NCBI RefSeq assembly: GCF_007997015.1
Contig: NZ_VOSM01000014.1
Span: 30,093 to 94,092, forward strand
Direction: 5' to 3'
Source of the DNA: Lujinxingia vulgaris
GTDB lineage: Bacteria > Myxococcota_A > Bradymonadia > Bradymonadales > Bradymonadaceae
DNA: 64,000 nt
Positions within the stretch are counted from its first letter, which is position 1; the number at the start of each line of letters is the position of its first letter. Both the position numbers and the translations under genes were made by a program. The notes beneath the pieces are model-generated. The model saw nothing but the letters and a program-made list of their open reading frames with translations, searched no databases and was not told where the DNA came from. Of the stretch, positions 35,086-43,320 are shown piece by piece.

Positions 35086-35274
35086 TCACTCGTTGATGGA
35101 TGCCAGGGTGGGAGCGTCGAGCTGGCCGTGGTCGTTGGCATCCCGGTAGATCGAGCCGCCGCGTGAAGTCTGCGCGCAGGGGTGTTCGCCGATGGCGGCG
35201 GTGTTGGTATAGGCGATGGCAAAGTCGCCGGCGTCATCTTCGGTAACGAAGGGGGACCACTTTTTGCTCTGCAT
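35086..35274 (-). CDS. Small hypothetical protein, 62 residues
   Basis: The minus strand encodes MQSKKWSPFVTEDDAGDFAI, a middle with YTNTAAIGEHPCAQTSRGG, and the end SIYRDANDHGQLDAPTLASINE. Third codon positions are about four-fifths G or C and the composition is natural, unlike the longer upstream extension of the same frame. The ribosome site is weak (AAGAAG). DANDHGQLDA recalls an EF-hand loop but is not a match I would rely on. Its reality is moderately likely; the overlapping plus-strand frame with a hydrophobic stretch is the alternative. Confidence 0.45.
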   Translation of the reverse strand: MQSKKWSPFVTEDDAGDFAIAYTNTAAIGEHPCAQTSRGGSIYRDANDHGQLDAPTLASINE

Positions 35275-35448
35275 CGCCGGTATCTTCTTGGTTTTTGGTG
35301 TTGGAGGTGTTCTGTGCGTCCTGTCTGCTGTCGAGGGCGAGGGGCTTGTTTTGCTGGCGAGGCTGGCGTACCAGAGGACCACCGGTCGCGGCCTTTCGGG
35401 TAAGCGCGGCGGTTGATGTGGCGGGAGAAGCGTGTGAGGAGTTGAAGC

Positions 35449-36183
35449 GTGACGAGTTACCCCAGAGTGATGTTTGTGCACGGGCTGGAGAGCGGTCCGT
35501 CTGGCGATAAGGTTCAGCAGCTGCGGGCGGCGGGCGTGGATGTGAGCGCGGCGGATATGCGGATGTCGCTCAAGCGCCTGGACCGTCATCATTCGGTGAT
35601 GCGCAACATCCTGCGTTCGCCGGAGGTGCATATGGCCGCCGCCGGGGCTGCGGCGATGGTGGGGGCGGGGCTTCTGCGCAAGAAGATGTGGCCGGTGGCG
35701 CTTGCCGGCGTGGGCATCGGGGCGTGGTGGACCGCGCGCGGCGAGGAGGTGACGCGCCAGGCGGTGTGCACGAGCTATGAGCAGTGTGTGGAGGTGCAGC
35801 GGCGGATGCTCGCGACCTTTAAGCCCGACGTGGTGCTGGGGTCGAGCTGGGGCGGGGCGATCACCCTGGAGTTGATGTTGCGTGGCCACTGGAAGGGGCC
35901 TGCAGTGCTGCTGGCGCCGGCCTTTCATGCGGCGCACCGGCGGATGGGGCTCGACGCGGCCGCGCGCCTGGAGGGTTTTGATGGGGCCTCGCGCACGCTC
36001 ATTTTTCATGATCCGAGCGATGATACGGTGCCGCTGGCCGACAGCGAGCGCTTAAGCGCACAGACGGGCACCGAGCTCCGCGCGGTCTCTGCCGGCGGCC
36101 ACCGGCTTATGGGCCTGTTGACCGACGGTCAGCTCACCGGAGCGCTGAAGCAGGTGGGTGAGCTTGCGCAGGTGGCCGGCTGA
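35449..36183 (+). CDS. Alpha/beta-hydrolase-fold protein
   Basis: A 244-residue protein starting with GTG. It opens PRVMFVHGLESGPSGDKVQQL, the oxyanion-region HG motif of small esterase-like hydrolases, has the nucleophile elbow GSSWGG near residue 132, an Asp in HDPSDDTVPLADSE near 190, and the catalytic His in SAGGHRLMG near 218. An insertion with a hydrophobic stretch (AAAGAAAMVGAGLL...WPVALAGVGIGAWW) lies between strand one and the elbow and may be a lid or a membrane anchor. The substrate is unknown. Its stop overlaps the start of the methyltransferase gene (TGATG), so the two are coupled. Confidence 0.82.
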   Translation: MTSYPRVMFVHGLESGPSGDKVQQLRAAGVDVSAADMRMSLKRLDRHHSVMRNILRSPEVHMAAAGAAAMVGAGLLRKKMWPVALAGVGIGAWWTARGEEVTRQAVCTSYEQCVEVQRRMLATFKPDVVLGSSWGGAITLELMLRGHWKGPAVLLAPAFHAAHRRMGLDAAARLEGFDGASRTLIFHDPSDDTVPLADSERLSAQTGTELRAVSAGGHRLMGLLTDGQLTGALKQVGELAQVAG

Positions 36184-37166
36184 TGTCTGATACTGCTTCA
36201 ACCCCGGGTGCGCCCCTGCGCTGCCTGGAGCTTTTCTGCGGCATCGGTGGTTTTGCCGCCGCGGTGCAGGGGCACGCAAACGTGGTGGGCGCGCTCGATC
36301 TCTCGGGCCACGCTATCGAGGTGTACCGCCACAATTTTCACGATCACGGCGCGCGCCAGGCCCACCTGGAGCACCTCGATGAGGCGGAGATTTTTGGCTA
36401 CGAGGCCGACCTCTGGTGGATGTCGCCGCCCTGCCAGCCCTATACGACGCGGGGGCATCAGCGGGATCTTGAGGACCATCGCGCGCGCAGCCTGATTCGC
36501 ATCATGGCGCTTATCGAGCGCCAGGGGCCCGCGCATGTGGCGATGGAGAACGTGCCGGGGTTTCAGGGGTCCGACGCCCACGCGCTGGTGCTCAGGACGC
36601 TCAGCGATGCGGGCTACGAGGTGGCCGAGCGCCTGCTCTGCCCCACCGAGCTGGGCGTTCCGGCGCAGCGGGAGCGCTATTATCTGGTGGCCAGCCGCAG
36701 AGGGTTGCGTCCCCGGGAGAAGCGCGAAGCTGCGGCGATGCGGCCGCTGGCCGACTTCTTGATGGCGCCCACCGACGAGGAGCTCGGGCAGGTCGTGGTG
36801 CCTGAAGAGGCGCTGGCAAAACACGGGCCGGGCATGCGCATCTTCGATCTGCGGGAGGAGCCCGGACGCATCGCCAACACCTTCACCGGGGCCTACGGCA
36901 AGACCTGGCAGGCCGCCGGCGCCTACCTGCGCATGGCAGACGGGCGCGTGCGTCGCTTTACCCCCCGCGAGATGCTGGGGCTGATGGGGTTTTCGCCGGA
37001 CTTCGGGTTTCCAGACCATGTGAGCCTGCGCCAGCGCTACAAACTTATCGGCAACAGCCTCTCGGTCTGGGCGATGCGGGAGGTGCTCAGCGCCCTGATT
37101 CCCTCGCTATCTGGCGCCGAGACGCCTGTCGACGCTAAGGCCAGTGAGGCGCTGGCCCTTCCCTGA
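36183..37166 (+). CDS. C5-cytosine methyltransferase, orphan, Dnmt2-like motif
   Basis: A 327-residue SAM-dependent C5-methyltransferase. Motif I is LELFCGIGGF (about 15-24); motif IV is SPPCQPYTTRG with catalytic Cys84; motif VI is MENVPGF with Glu122; motif VIII is QRERYYLV; motif X is LIGNSLSVWAM near the C-terminus. The stretch after the catalytic Cys (PYTTRGHQRDLEDHRARSL) is closer to the PFTRxGxQxDxxDxRxxSF of Dnmt2-type enzymes, which methylate tRNA, than to the PFSxAGxxxGxxDxRG of restriction-associated enzymes. The target-recognition region is short. No restriction partner lies nearby. It is translated with the hydrolase gene upstream. DNA remains the default target until tested. Confidence 0.85.
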   Translation: MSDTASTPGAPLRCLELFCGIGGFAAAVQGHANVVGALDLSGHAIEVYRHNFHDHGARQAHLEHLDEAEIFGYEADLWWMSPPCQPYTTRGHQRDLEDHRARSLIRIMALIERQGPAHVAMENVPGFQGSDAHALVLRTLSDAGYEVAERLLCPTELGVPAQRERYYLVASRRGLRPREKREAAAMRPLADFLMAPTDEELGQVVVPEEALAKHGPGMRIFDLREEPGRIANTFTGAYGKTWQAAGAYLRMADGRVRRFTPREMLGLMGFSPDFGFPDHVSLRQRYKLIGNSLSVWAMREVLSALIPSLSGAETPVDAKASEALALP

Positions 37167-37277
37167 GGGTTGACAGGCAGGCCTCGTGGTCGCTTAGCTG
37201 GCGGCATCCCGAAGCGAACCATAAGGCCGACGCGCGGCGACCGTTCGAAGGCCCCCCAACGAGACTTGTGAGCAGCG

Positions 37278-37721
37278 ATGAAGTGCAAAAAGTGTGATGA
37301 GAAAAACCCGCCGGGCACCAACAACTGCCTCTACTGTCTGGAGCCTTTGCCCGAGGTCGATGCGGTGCGTGGCGAGAAGGCTTTCGGGGGCATGATCGTG
37401 CTGGGGCTCTTTGTGGTGGCGCTGGGTTATCTGGCGTGGTGGGGCTGGGGATGGTGGCAGCTGGAGAGCGAGCGACGTCAGGCGCAGGCCGAGGGGCTGA
37501 CCGAGTACGTCGTGCACCAGATCTGCTTCGGGGAGGAGAGCCCGATTCGCGACAACGACTACCGTCATCGCGGCTACCACTACCACGCGGTGCAGGCGAC
37601 GGGGCGCGGGCTGATCAGCGGCAGCGATAGCCTGCGCCATTGTTACCGCAGGGAGCTGGGGCCGGCGGAGCAGATCGAGGAGCTGCCAGAGAAGGGGGAG
37701 CTTGAGCGGGTGTTTCGTTGA
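37278..37721 (+). CDS. Zinc-ribbon membrane protein
   Basis: A 147-residue protein. The N-terminus MKCKKCDEKNPPGTNNCLYC is a CX2C...CX2C zinc ribbon; a single membrane span (about 38-60, GGMIVLGLFVVALGYLAWWGWGWW) follows, and the remaining ~85 residues would be on the other side of the membrane, with two Cys (QICFGE, RHCYRRE). The family is unknown. Its stop overlaps the TTG start of the HPP gene (TTGA), so they are co-translated and probably work together in the membrane. Confidence 0.75.
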   Translation: MKCKKCDEKNPPGTNNCLYCLEPLPEVDAVRGEKAFGGMIVLGLFVVALGYLAWWGWGWWQLESERRQAQAEGLTEYVVHQICFGEESPIRDNDYRHRGYHYHAVQATGRGLISGSDSLRHCYRRELGPAEQIEELPEKGELERVFR

Positions 37722-38407
37722 GCGATTCGGGTGACGAGACGCGACGCGGGTTAAGGGTGGGGGTGCCCTCGATCGTGCGCGGGATTTTAAAACGTCTGGG
37801 CGCAGACGATGTTGATGAGCGGGCGCGCTCCCCGCGCTCGCAGGCGCTCTTTATGCTGATCAACGGGGGCGTGAGCATCGGGCTTCTGGCGGCGATGGCC
37901 CATCTGGCGCGCTCGCCATTGATCTTTCCCTCGCTGGGGCCCACGGCTTTTCTGCTCTTCTTTCGCCCCCTGGCCGCGGCCTCCTCGCCGCGCCATACCG
38001 TGCTGGGGCATCTGGTAGGCGTGCTCGTCGGGCTTTTTTGTTTATGGGCCTTTGGGCTGCTGGGGGTGCCGGCGAACTTAAGCGAAGGGGTGGGGCTTGC
38101 GCGGGTGGGGGCGGCCGCGCTCTCGCTGGGCGGGACGGGGGCGGTGATGGTGTATTTCGGCGTGGCGCACCCGCCGGCCGGGGCCACCACGCTGATCGTC
38201 TCGCTGGGGCTGATGCCGCATCTGTGGCAGGCGCCGGTGTTGATGGGGGCGGTGTGTCTGATGGCCCTGCAGGGGGTTGTGATCAACCGCCTGGCGGGCA
38301 TTCCTTACCCGCTGTGGCGCCCCTCGGAGCAGCGCGCCGAGCAGGCCGCGAAGCTGAAGGCCGAGCTGGACGACTCGCCAGTTAAGCCCGGCGACAGAAT
38401 GATCTGA
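37718..38407 (+). CDS. HPP-family integral membrane protein
   Basis: A 229-residue protein with at least four membrane spans: LFMLINGGVSIGLLAAMAHLA, LIFPSLGPTAFLLFF, VLVGLFCLWAFGLLGVPA and the segment around MVYFGVAHPPAGATTLIVSLGLM. The His-Pro-Pro in VAHPPAGATT, near residue 150, is the signature of the HPP family (DUF-type), members of which in plants and cyanobacteria transport nitrite into plastids or cells. The start is TTG overlapping the previous stop. It ends four bases from the convergent PfkB gene. Confidence 0.88.
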   Translation: MSDSGDETRRGLRVGVPSIVRGILKRLGADDVDERARSPRSQALFMLINGGVSIGLLAAMAHLARSPLIFPSLGPTAFLLFFRPLAAASSPRHTVLGHLVGVLVGLFCLWAFGLLGVPANLSEGVGLARVGAAALSLGGTGAVMVYFGVAHPPAGATTLIVSLGLMPHLWQAPVLMGAVCLMALQGVVINRLAGIPYPLWRPSEQRAEQAAKLKAELDDSPVKPGDRMI

Positions 38408-38411
38408 AAAA

Positions 38412-39371
38412 TCAGGCGGGCATCGGGTGCAGGGTGCGCGTGGGGATTCTGGCGGCGCGCGCCGGCGCTTCGTGCAGACGATGCAGGGTCGATGGTCCCA
38501 GCCCTTCGACCACGATGGACGAGGCGGCGCTGGCCTGGCGCGCGGCGTCGGCGGGCTCGGCGCCCAGCATCAGGTGGTGGGTGAAGGTGGCGGCGAAGAC
38601 GTCGCCGGCGCCGGTGGGGTCGACGGCCTCGGTGGGGAAGATGCCCACCTCGATGGTGCGGCCTTTTTGGAAGATGCGGCTTCCGCGGGTGCCCAGGGTC
38701 AGCGCCACAGTGGGCACGACGCGTAAGAGGCGATCGAGAAGATCGCCCTGGTCGATCAGATCTTCTTCGCTCAGGCAGGCCACGTCGACGCCGCGCAACG
38801 CGTCTGGGTCGATCTCCCAGGGTTTTTGCACGACTTCGAGCGCGCCGGGAGCCACGCCGCGTTCATGCAGAGATTCGAGCGCGGCGGCATCCTCCATCGG
38901 CTCACCGCCCACCTTGATCCAGCCCTGGATGTTGATGGCGACAAGGTTCTGGCGACCCGTGCTGCGCAACGCCTGGAGCCAGTCCGAGAGAGGGACTTCG
39001 CCGAGCACCGGCGCCAGATGCACGAGCTCGGCGTCGAGCCAGCCCGGGGGGCAGAGCGCGGGGGAGACGTCCGGGGCGATGGCCTCTAAAAGTTGCACCC
39101 GCGGGGCATCGTGGGGGTAGTAGTTGGCAAAGACGGTGGTCTGGCCCCGGCGCACTGCTGTGTGCTCAATGTCGGTGAGCGCCGCGTCGCACTCAAAGTC
39201 TTCGCCGACCACACTTAAGAGATGGGTGTGGCCCGGGAGGCGGCGGTGCACCTCGGCGCCATAATAGGCGCAGCCGCCGGCCTTAAAGCCGCCCGGGTAG
39301 CGGTCGTGGGTGACGTGACCGACCACAAGCGTGCGGTGAGTTTCGCCAGTGTTTTGACGCGACGGGCTCAA
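38412..39371 (-). CDS. PfkB-family carbohydrate kinase
   Basis: A 319-residue ribokinase-like enzyme. The N-terminal strand TLVVGHVTHDRYPGGFKAGGCAYYGAEVHRR, the middle strand VAINIQGWI, LSEEDLI, and the ATP/anion-hole motif VDPTGAGDVFAATF with catalytic Asp near residue 260 are all present. The sugar is unknown. I take a TTG at 39371, overlapping the TGA of the SDR gene, as the start; a downstream GTG within LVVGHVTHD is possible. It is the last gene of an operon with the cyclase/nucleotidyltransferase fusion and an SDR, so a phosphorylated cyclitol or sugar is the likely substrate or product. Confidence 0.82.
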   Translation of the reverse strand: MSPSRQNTGETHRTLVVGHVTHDRYPGGFKAGGCAYYGAEVHRRLPGHTHLLSVVGEDFECDAALTDIEHTAVRRGQTTVFANYYPHDAPRVQLLEAIAPDVSPALCPPGWLDAELVHLAPVLGEVPLSDWLQALRSTGRQNLVAINIQGWIKVGGEPMEDAAALESLHERGVAPGALEVVQKPWEIDPDALRGVDVACLSEEDLIDQGDLLDRLLRVVPTVALTLGTRGSRIFQKGRTIEVGIFPTEAVDPTGAGDVFAATFTHHLMLGAEPADAARQASAASSIVVEGLGPSTLHRLHEAPARAARIPTRTLHPMPA

Positions 39372-40132
39372 TTGAAAAACTCGCCATTGCTCACGTTGTA
39401 GCTCTGCCCGGTGATGGCGCTGGCGGCGTCGCTGGCCAGAAATGCGATCAGCTCGGCGACCTCTTCTGGCGAGACCATCCGCCCGAGCGGAATCGCGGCG
39501 ATGGCCTTTTTGCGGAAGTCGTCGACGTCTTCGCCCCGGGCTTGAGCAGAGTAGGCGGAGTCGGCCCGCGCCATGGGCGTATCGACCCAGCCGGGGCAGA
39601 CGGCGTTGACGCGAATCTGGCGCGGCGCAAGCTCCAGGGCCACGCATTTGGTCAGGCCCAGCACGGCGTGTTTGCTGGCCGTATACGCCTCGTAGCCCGC
39701 GCGCGCGTTCTTACCCAGCCCCGAGGAGACGGTGACGATGCGGCCGCCCTCGGGCATCGAAGCGGCTGCGGCTTTGACGCAGTAATAGGCCCCGTGCACG
39801 TTCACATCAAAAGTCGTCTTCCAGACCTCGTCGCTATGCCCGTCGTCGAGGCGCGCCTGCAGGCAGACGCCGGCGTTGGCGATCAGCGTGTGAATGGGAC
39901 CAATTTTTTCGAATAAGGTTTCGACGGCGGCCTGGTCGGTGACGTCGAGCGCGTAGGTCTCAATCGTTGCCCCGGCGCTCCGAGCGGCCTCTTGCAGAGA
40001 TTCCGCCGCCGCGGCCAGCTTTGCCCCGTTGCGCGCGCAGAGCACCACGCGGTGCTCCGCCTTCAAAAAGTGGCGCGCGCTCGCCAGCCCGATGCCGCTG
40101 GAGCCGCCCGTGATCACGATCGTTTTCTCCAT
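39368..40132 (-). CDS. Short-chain dehydrogenase/reductase
   Basis: A 254-residue SDR: cofactor motif TGGSSGIG (residues 8-15), NAG in LIANAGV, catalytic Ser in VTVSSG, YTASK with Tyr and Lys near residues 151 and 155, and the C-terminal GQSYNVSNGEFFN, where classical SDRs have GQ.I.VDGG. The ATG at 40132 has GAGG seven bases upstream. It sits 55 bases after the fusion gene and overlaps the kinase gene, so it probably oxidises or reduces the cyclic product made by the fused cyclase. The exact substrate is inferred from context only. Confidence 0.88.
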   Translation of the reverse strand: MEKTIVITGGSSGIGLASARHFLKAEHRVVLCARNGAKLAAAAESLQEAARSAGATIETYALDVTDQAAVETLFEKIGPIHTLIANAGVCLQARLDDGHSDEVWKTTFDVNVHGAYYCVKAAAASMPEGGRIVTVSSGLGKNARAGYEAYTASKHAVLGLTKCVALELAPRQIRVNAVCPGWVDTPMARADSAYSAQARGEDVDDFRKKAIAAIPLGRMVSPEEVAELIAFLASDAASAITGQSYNVSNGEFFN

Positions 40133-40187
40133 CACTTCGCCTCACTGCCTTGCAAAATCACCTGAAAGACCGCACTCGCCGCCCTTA

Positions 40188-42053
40188 TCAATATGACTGG
40201 CGGATGGCCTCAATCAGAACTTCGGTGGGGACGGGGATGGCGTAGTCTTCTTCGACCTGCCAGAGGCTGCCGGGGCCGTCGAGGAGTGCCATGCGCGTGC
40301 CTTCGGTGAGGTAGCGCTTGTTGTAGCGCATCGACGCCAGGATATCGTCGACCTTGAGGTGGGCGGGGATGCGGGTGGGGAGCTCGAATTTTTCGATGAC
40401 CTGGCGGTGCAGATCGACCATCGCGTCGTCGCAGGCGCCCATCAGACGCGCGACGCGGGCGGCGACCATCATGCCGATGGCGACGGACTGCCCGTGATTG
40501 AGGTCATAGCCCGAAAGATACTCGACGGGGTGGCCGACCTCGTGGCCGTACTGCAGCACCATGCCCTCGCGATGCTCTTTGGGGTCGATGGCCACGAGCT
40601 CGCATTTGAGCTCGATGTTTTTGCGCACGACCGTCTCCAGAAAGTCCGGATCGTCGATCTTGCCCTCGTAGCCGAGCAGGTAATCGAGGTAGTCGCGGTC
40701 CTGGCCGAGCGCGTGTTTGATGACCTCGCTCAACCCGTCGGGGATCAGCCAGTCTTCGAGCGTGGCGAGCACCTCAACGTCGACGGCGATGGCGATGGGC
40801 GAGTAGTAGGAGCCGACGAGGTTCTTGCCCCGCGCCCCGTTGATGCCCTGCTTATGGCTGATGGAAGCGTCGCACTGGGCCATAAGCGTGGTGGGCACGT
40901 GCACAAGGCCGATGCCCCGGTAGAGGGTCGAGGCGATGAAACCACAGATGTTGGCGACCGCGCCGCCGCCCAGCGAGATGAGCACGGAGCGCTCGTCGAT
41001 GCCCTCGGCCAGGATCTGGTCGACCAGCTTGACGTAGTTGGCCATCGATTTTGACTCTTCGCCGTCTTTCATGACGATGCGGCGCACGTCGTAGCCCATG
41101 CGGTCGAGGCCACCGACGAAATCATCGCCGTAGATGCCGTTCACCGTGGTGTCGGTGAAGACGTAGATTGGCGAGGACGCGCTCTCGTCGGGGATGAGCT
41201 GAAGGCGCTCGGGGTTGCGCACAAAGCCGCGCTGCACGTGAATCTCAGTCTTGACCGGAGCGCCGGCGATGAAGTCGTAGCTATGCGTGGTGCGGCTCTC
41301 CTCGACCTTGAACTCGGGGCGGTGCACCGCCGCCTTGCGGATGCCCGCGCGGTGGGCCATCTCGGCGCGCACCAGCGACTGGGGGGTGTCGATATCGTGC
41401 CAGGCGCGACCGCCGGTGGTGATCGTGCCCATCTGGCCACGCTCCCCCAGGAGCGCCAGCGCGTCGGTGAGGCTGGCCGGTTCTTTCAACTTACGCGCCT
41501 CTTCCAGCGCCTCGAAAAGCGCCGGGGTGAAGGCGAAGAGCCCGGCGTCGACTCCGTCGGGGTTCTCCAGGGTGCGGGAGGCCGTGGTGAGGCGATCGCC
41601 CTCTAGCGTGACTTTGACGGCATCTTCCAGCTCAAAGACTTCCGTGACGTTGGTGTCGACCAGCGCCACGCCCACATCGTCGCCAGGCTCGGCGGCCACG
41701 ATCGCGTCGACGAGTTTTTGGTCAAAGACGTGGTCGGCCATCGCGATCACAAAGTTCTCGTCGATCAATCCCTTCGCCGCCAGCAGCGTGCTCGCCAGGC
41801 CCTGCTGCCACTCGGCGTGTTCTACAAACTCCACCTTCAGGCTCAGATCGGGGTGGTTGGTCAGCTCGCGCACCACCCGCTCCGAGCCAAAGCCGGTAAC
41901 CACCACCGCGCGCTCCACACCGGCCTTCTCCAGACGCTGGAGAAGCGAGAGCAAGAGCGGCTTTCCGCCCACGTGCACGAGGGGCTTGGGCGTGTTGGGG
42001 CGATCGAGGCGCGCGCCGCGGCCGGCGGCGGGAATCAAGGCGGTGGTGGGCAT
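40188..42053 (-). CDS. Nucleotidyltransferase fused to a DOI-synthase-like sugar-phosphate cyclase
   Basis: A 621-residue bifunctional protein. Residues 1-245 are a sugar-phosphate nucleotidyltransferase: PAAGRGARLDRPNTPKPLV at the NTP loop, MADHVF near 105 with the metal Asp, and WHDIDTPQSL near 218. Residues about 290-621 belong to the dehydroquinate-synthase superfamily: the NAD-binding GGGAVANICGF (362-372), GLVHVPTTLMAQCDASISHKQGIN, and zinc ligands Glu443, His504 and His520. ANICGF, RGIGLVHVPTTL and the SISHKQGIN stretch resemble 2-deoxy-scyllo-inosose synthases, which cyclise glucose 6-phosphate, more than true AroB. The ATG at 42053 is chosen since the first motif follows directly. 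The downstream SDR and PfkB kinase complete a plausible cyclitol route. Which cyclitol and nucleotide are used cannot be read. Confidence 0.85.
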   Translation of the reverse strand: MPTTALIPAAGRGARLDRPNTPKPLVHVGGKPLLLSLLQRLEKAGVERAVVVTGFGSERVVRELTNHPDLSLKVEFVEHAEWQQGLASTLLAAKGLIDENFVIAMADHVFDQKLVDAIVAAEPGDDVGVALVDTNVTEVFELEDAVKVTLEGDRLTTASRTLENPDGVDAGLFAFTPALFEALEEARKLKEPASLTDALALLGERGQMGTITTGGRAWHDIDTPQSLVRAEMAHRAGIRKAAVHRPEFKVEESRTTHSYDFIAGAPVKTEIHVQRGFVRNPERLQLIPDESASSPIYVFTDTTVNGIYGDDFVGGLDRMGYDVRRIVMKDGEESKSMANYVKLVDQILAEGIDERSVLISLGGGAVANICGFIASTLYRGIGLVHVPTTLMAQCDASISHKQGINGARGKNLVGSYYSPIAIAVDVEVLATLEDWLIPDGLSEVIKHALGQDRDYLDYLLGYEGKIDDPDFLETVVRKNIELKCELVAIDPKEHREGMVLQYGHEVGHPVEYLSGYDLNHGQSVAIGMMVAARVARLMGACDDAMVDLHRQVIEKFELPTRIPAHLKVDDILASMRYNKRYLTEGTRMALLDGPGSLWQVEEDYAIPVPTEVLIEAIRQSY

Positions 42054-42164
42054 GGGTACGTCCGGGGGGGATGGTGAGGTGTGAAAAATCACGGGTGCTG
42101 TCGGGGGGTAACCTAGTGCGGCCTTTACGGAATATCAACATCGGGGTTTGCTGTGGGTTGGGGG

Positions 42165-42440
42165 GGACGCTTTGTGGTCAGGTGGTTGTGTGGTTGTGTG
42201 GTTGAGGGGCCTGGGAGGGGCGCGGGGTTTGGTCGATTCGTGAGGGCGTTGGCAGGTTCGCTTTGTGGTTGGGTGGTTGGGTGGTTGTGTGGTTGTGTGG
42301 TTGAGGGGCCTGGGAGGGGCGCGGGGTTGGTCGATTCGTGAGGGCGTTGGCAGGTTCGCTTTGTGGTTGGGTGGTTGGGTGGTTGTGTGGTTGAGGGGCT
42401 TGGGAGGGGCGCAAAATTGGTCGATTCGTGTGTGCCGAGC
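42165..42440. repeat. GTGGTTG-rich tandem repeat, three units
   Basis: Three units of roughly 90-100 bases, with starts near 42169, 42259 and 42359. Each contains CGCTTTGTGGTTGGGTGG, further GTGGTTG runs, GAGGGGCCTGGGAGGGGCGC and GGTCGATTCGTGAGGGCGTT. Related single units occur near 42580-42620 in the same orientation and near 43340-43440 and 21030-21200 in the opposite one. No coding potential that I trust. Confidence 0.75.
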
Positions 42441-42648
42441 GCCTCAGGACGACGCTGGCTGCGTCGTCCGGGATTCGCGGTAGCGTTGCTACAGCTTCAT
42501 CCCGGCCTCCTTGCCAATCGCCGCCCTGAATGCGCTCGGGTTTGGGGGTTCGCGGGTTGGGGTTGGGTTGTTGGGTGGTTGGGTGGTTGTGGAGCGCCGG
42601 GGTTTGCGGGGTGGGTCGATTCGTGTGGGCGGCCGGGGTTCGCGGTTC

Positions 42649-42975
42649 GAGATCGAGATCGAGCCCGAGATCGAGCCCGAGATCGAGCCCGAGATCGAGA
42701 TCGAGCCCGAGATCGAGATCGAGCCCGAGATCGAGCCCGAGATCGAGCCCGAGATCGAGATCGAGCCCGAGATCGAGATCGAGCCCGAGCCCGAGCCCGA
42801 GATCGAGCCCGAGATCGAGATCGAGCCCGAGATCGAGATCGAGCCCGAGATCGAGCCCGAGATCGAGCCCGAGATCGAGATCGAGCCCGAGATCGAGATC
42901 GAGCCCGAGATCGAGCCCGAGATCGAGCCCGAGATCGAGATCGAGCCCGAGATCGAGATCGAGCCCGAGCCCGAG
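42649..42975. repeat. Two-word hexamer satellite with a 60-bp higher-order period
   Basis: The whole stretch is built of only two hexamers, GAGATC and GAGCCC. They follow a ten-hexamer, 60-bp super-unit (CCC-ATC-CCC-ATC-CCC-ATC-ATC-CCC-ATC-ATC by last triplet), repeated five times with a single word changed in the third copy near 42787. Because the unit is a multiple of three without stop codons, all six frames stay open; long frames here (Glu-Ile-Glu-Pro, Arg-Asp-Arg-Ala and similar) are no evidence of a gene. GATC occurs dozens of times. Confidence 0.9.
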
Positions 42976-43022
42976 TACCCGAACGAGCACATGCAAACCA
43001 AGTGACATACCCCAAACGGGGC

Positions 43023-43320
43023 GTCGAGGGGGTCGCGAACCTATCGCGAACGGGTCGGGCAGGGTGTCGAGGGGTTCGCAAACCTATCGCGAAAGGGTCG
43101 GGCAGGGCGTCGAGGGGTTCGCAAACCTATCGCGAAAGGGTCGGGCAGGGTGTCGAGGGGTTCGCAAACCTATCGCGAAAGGGTCGGGCAGGGGGTCGAG
43201 GGGGGACGCAAACCTATCGCGAAAGGGTGGGGCAGGGGGTCGAGGGGTTCGCAAACCTATCGCGAAAGGATCTGCCAGGGGGTCGAGGGGGTCACAAGCC
43301 TATCGCGAACCGCAAACCCC
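43023..43320. repeat. 43-bp tandem array, about seven units
   Basis: Units start near 43023, 43066, 43109, 43152, 43195, 43239 and 43282, one being a base longer. The consensus includes GTCGAGGGGTTCGCAAACC followed by TATCGCGAAAGGGTCGGGCAGGG. TTCGC and GCGAA can pair within each unit around a nine-base loop. A period of 43 is not divisible by three, so a protein repeat is excluded. It is unrelated in sequence to the 42-bp array at 16 kb but of the same scale. Confidence 0.85.

Noticed and set aside
35275..36009. Upstream extension of the minus-strand frame over the hydrolase gene
   Set aside because: It is antisense to a well-supported alpha/beta-hydrolase gene and has Arg/His/Pro-rich shadow composition. 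Only the last 62 codons, outside the hydrolase gene, look coding.
40188..41170. AroB (3-dehydroquinate synthase) as the identity of the cyclase half
   Set aside because: The NAD-loop and substrate-loop strings (ANICGF, SISHKQGIN) are nearer to DOI synthase than to AroB, and the fusion to a nucleotidyltransferase and the neighbours do not fit the shikimate pathway. This is a judgement by eye.
42497..43081. Long open frames across the satellite block (Arg-Asp, Glu-Ile-Glu-Pro, Ser-Arg, Asp-Leu-Gly repeats on both strands)
   Set aside because: The hexamer unit is a multiple of three and lacks stop codons, so all six frames are open by construction. The frames extend only into other tandem repeats, and no start with a ribosome site is seen.
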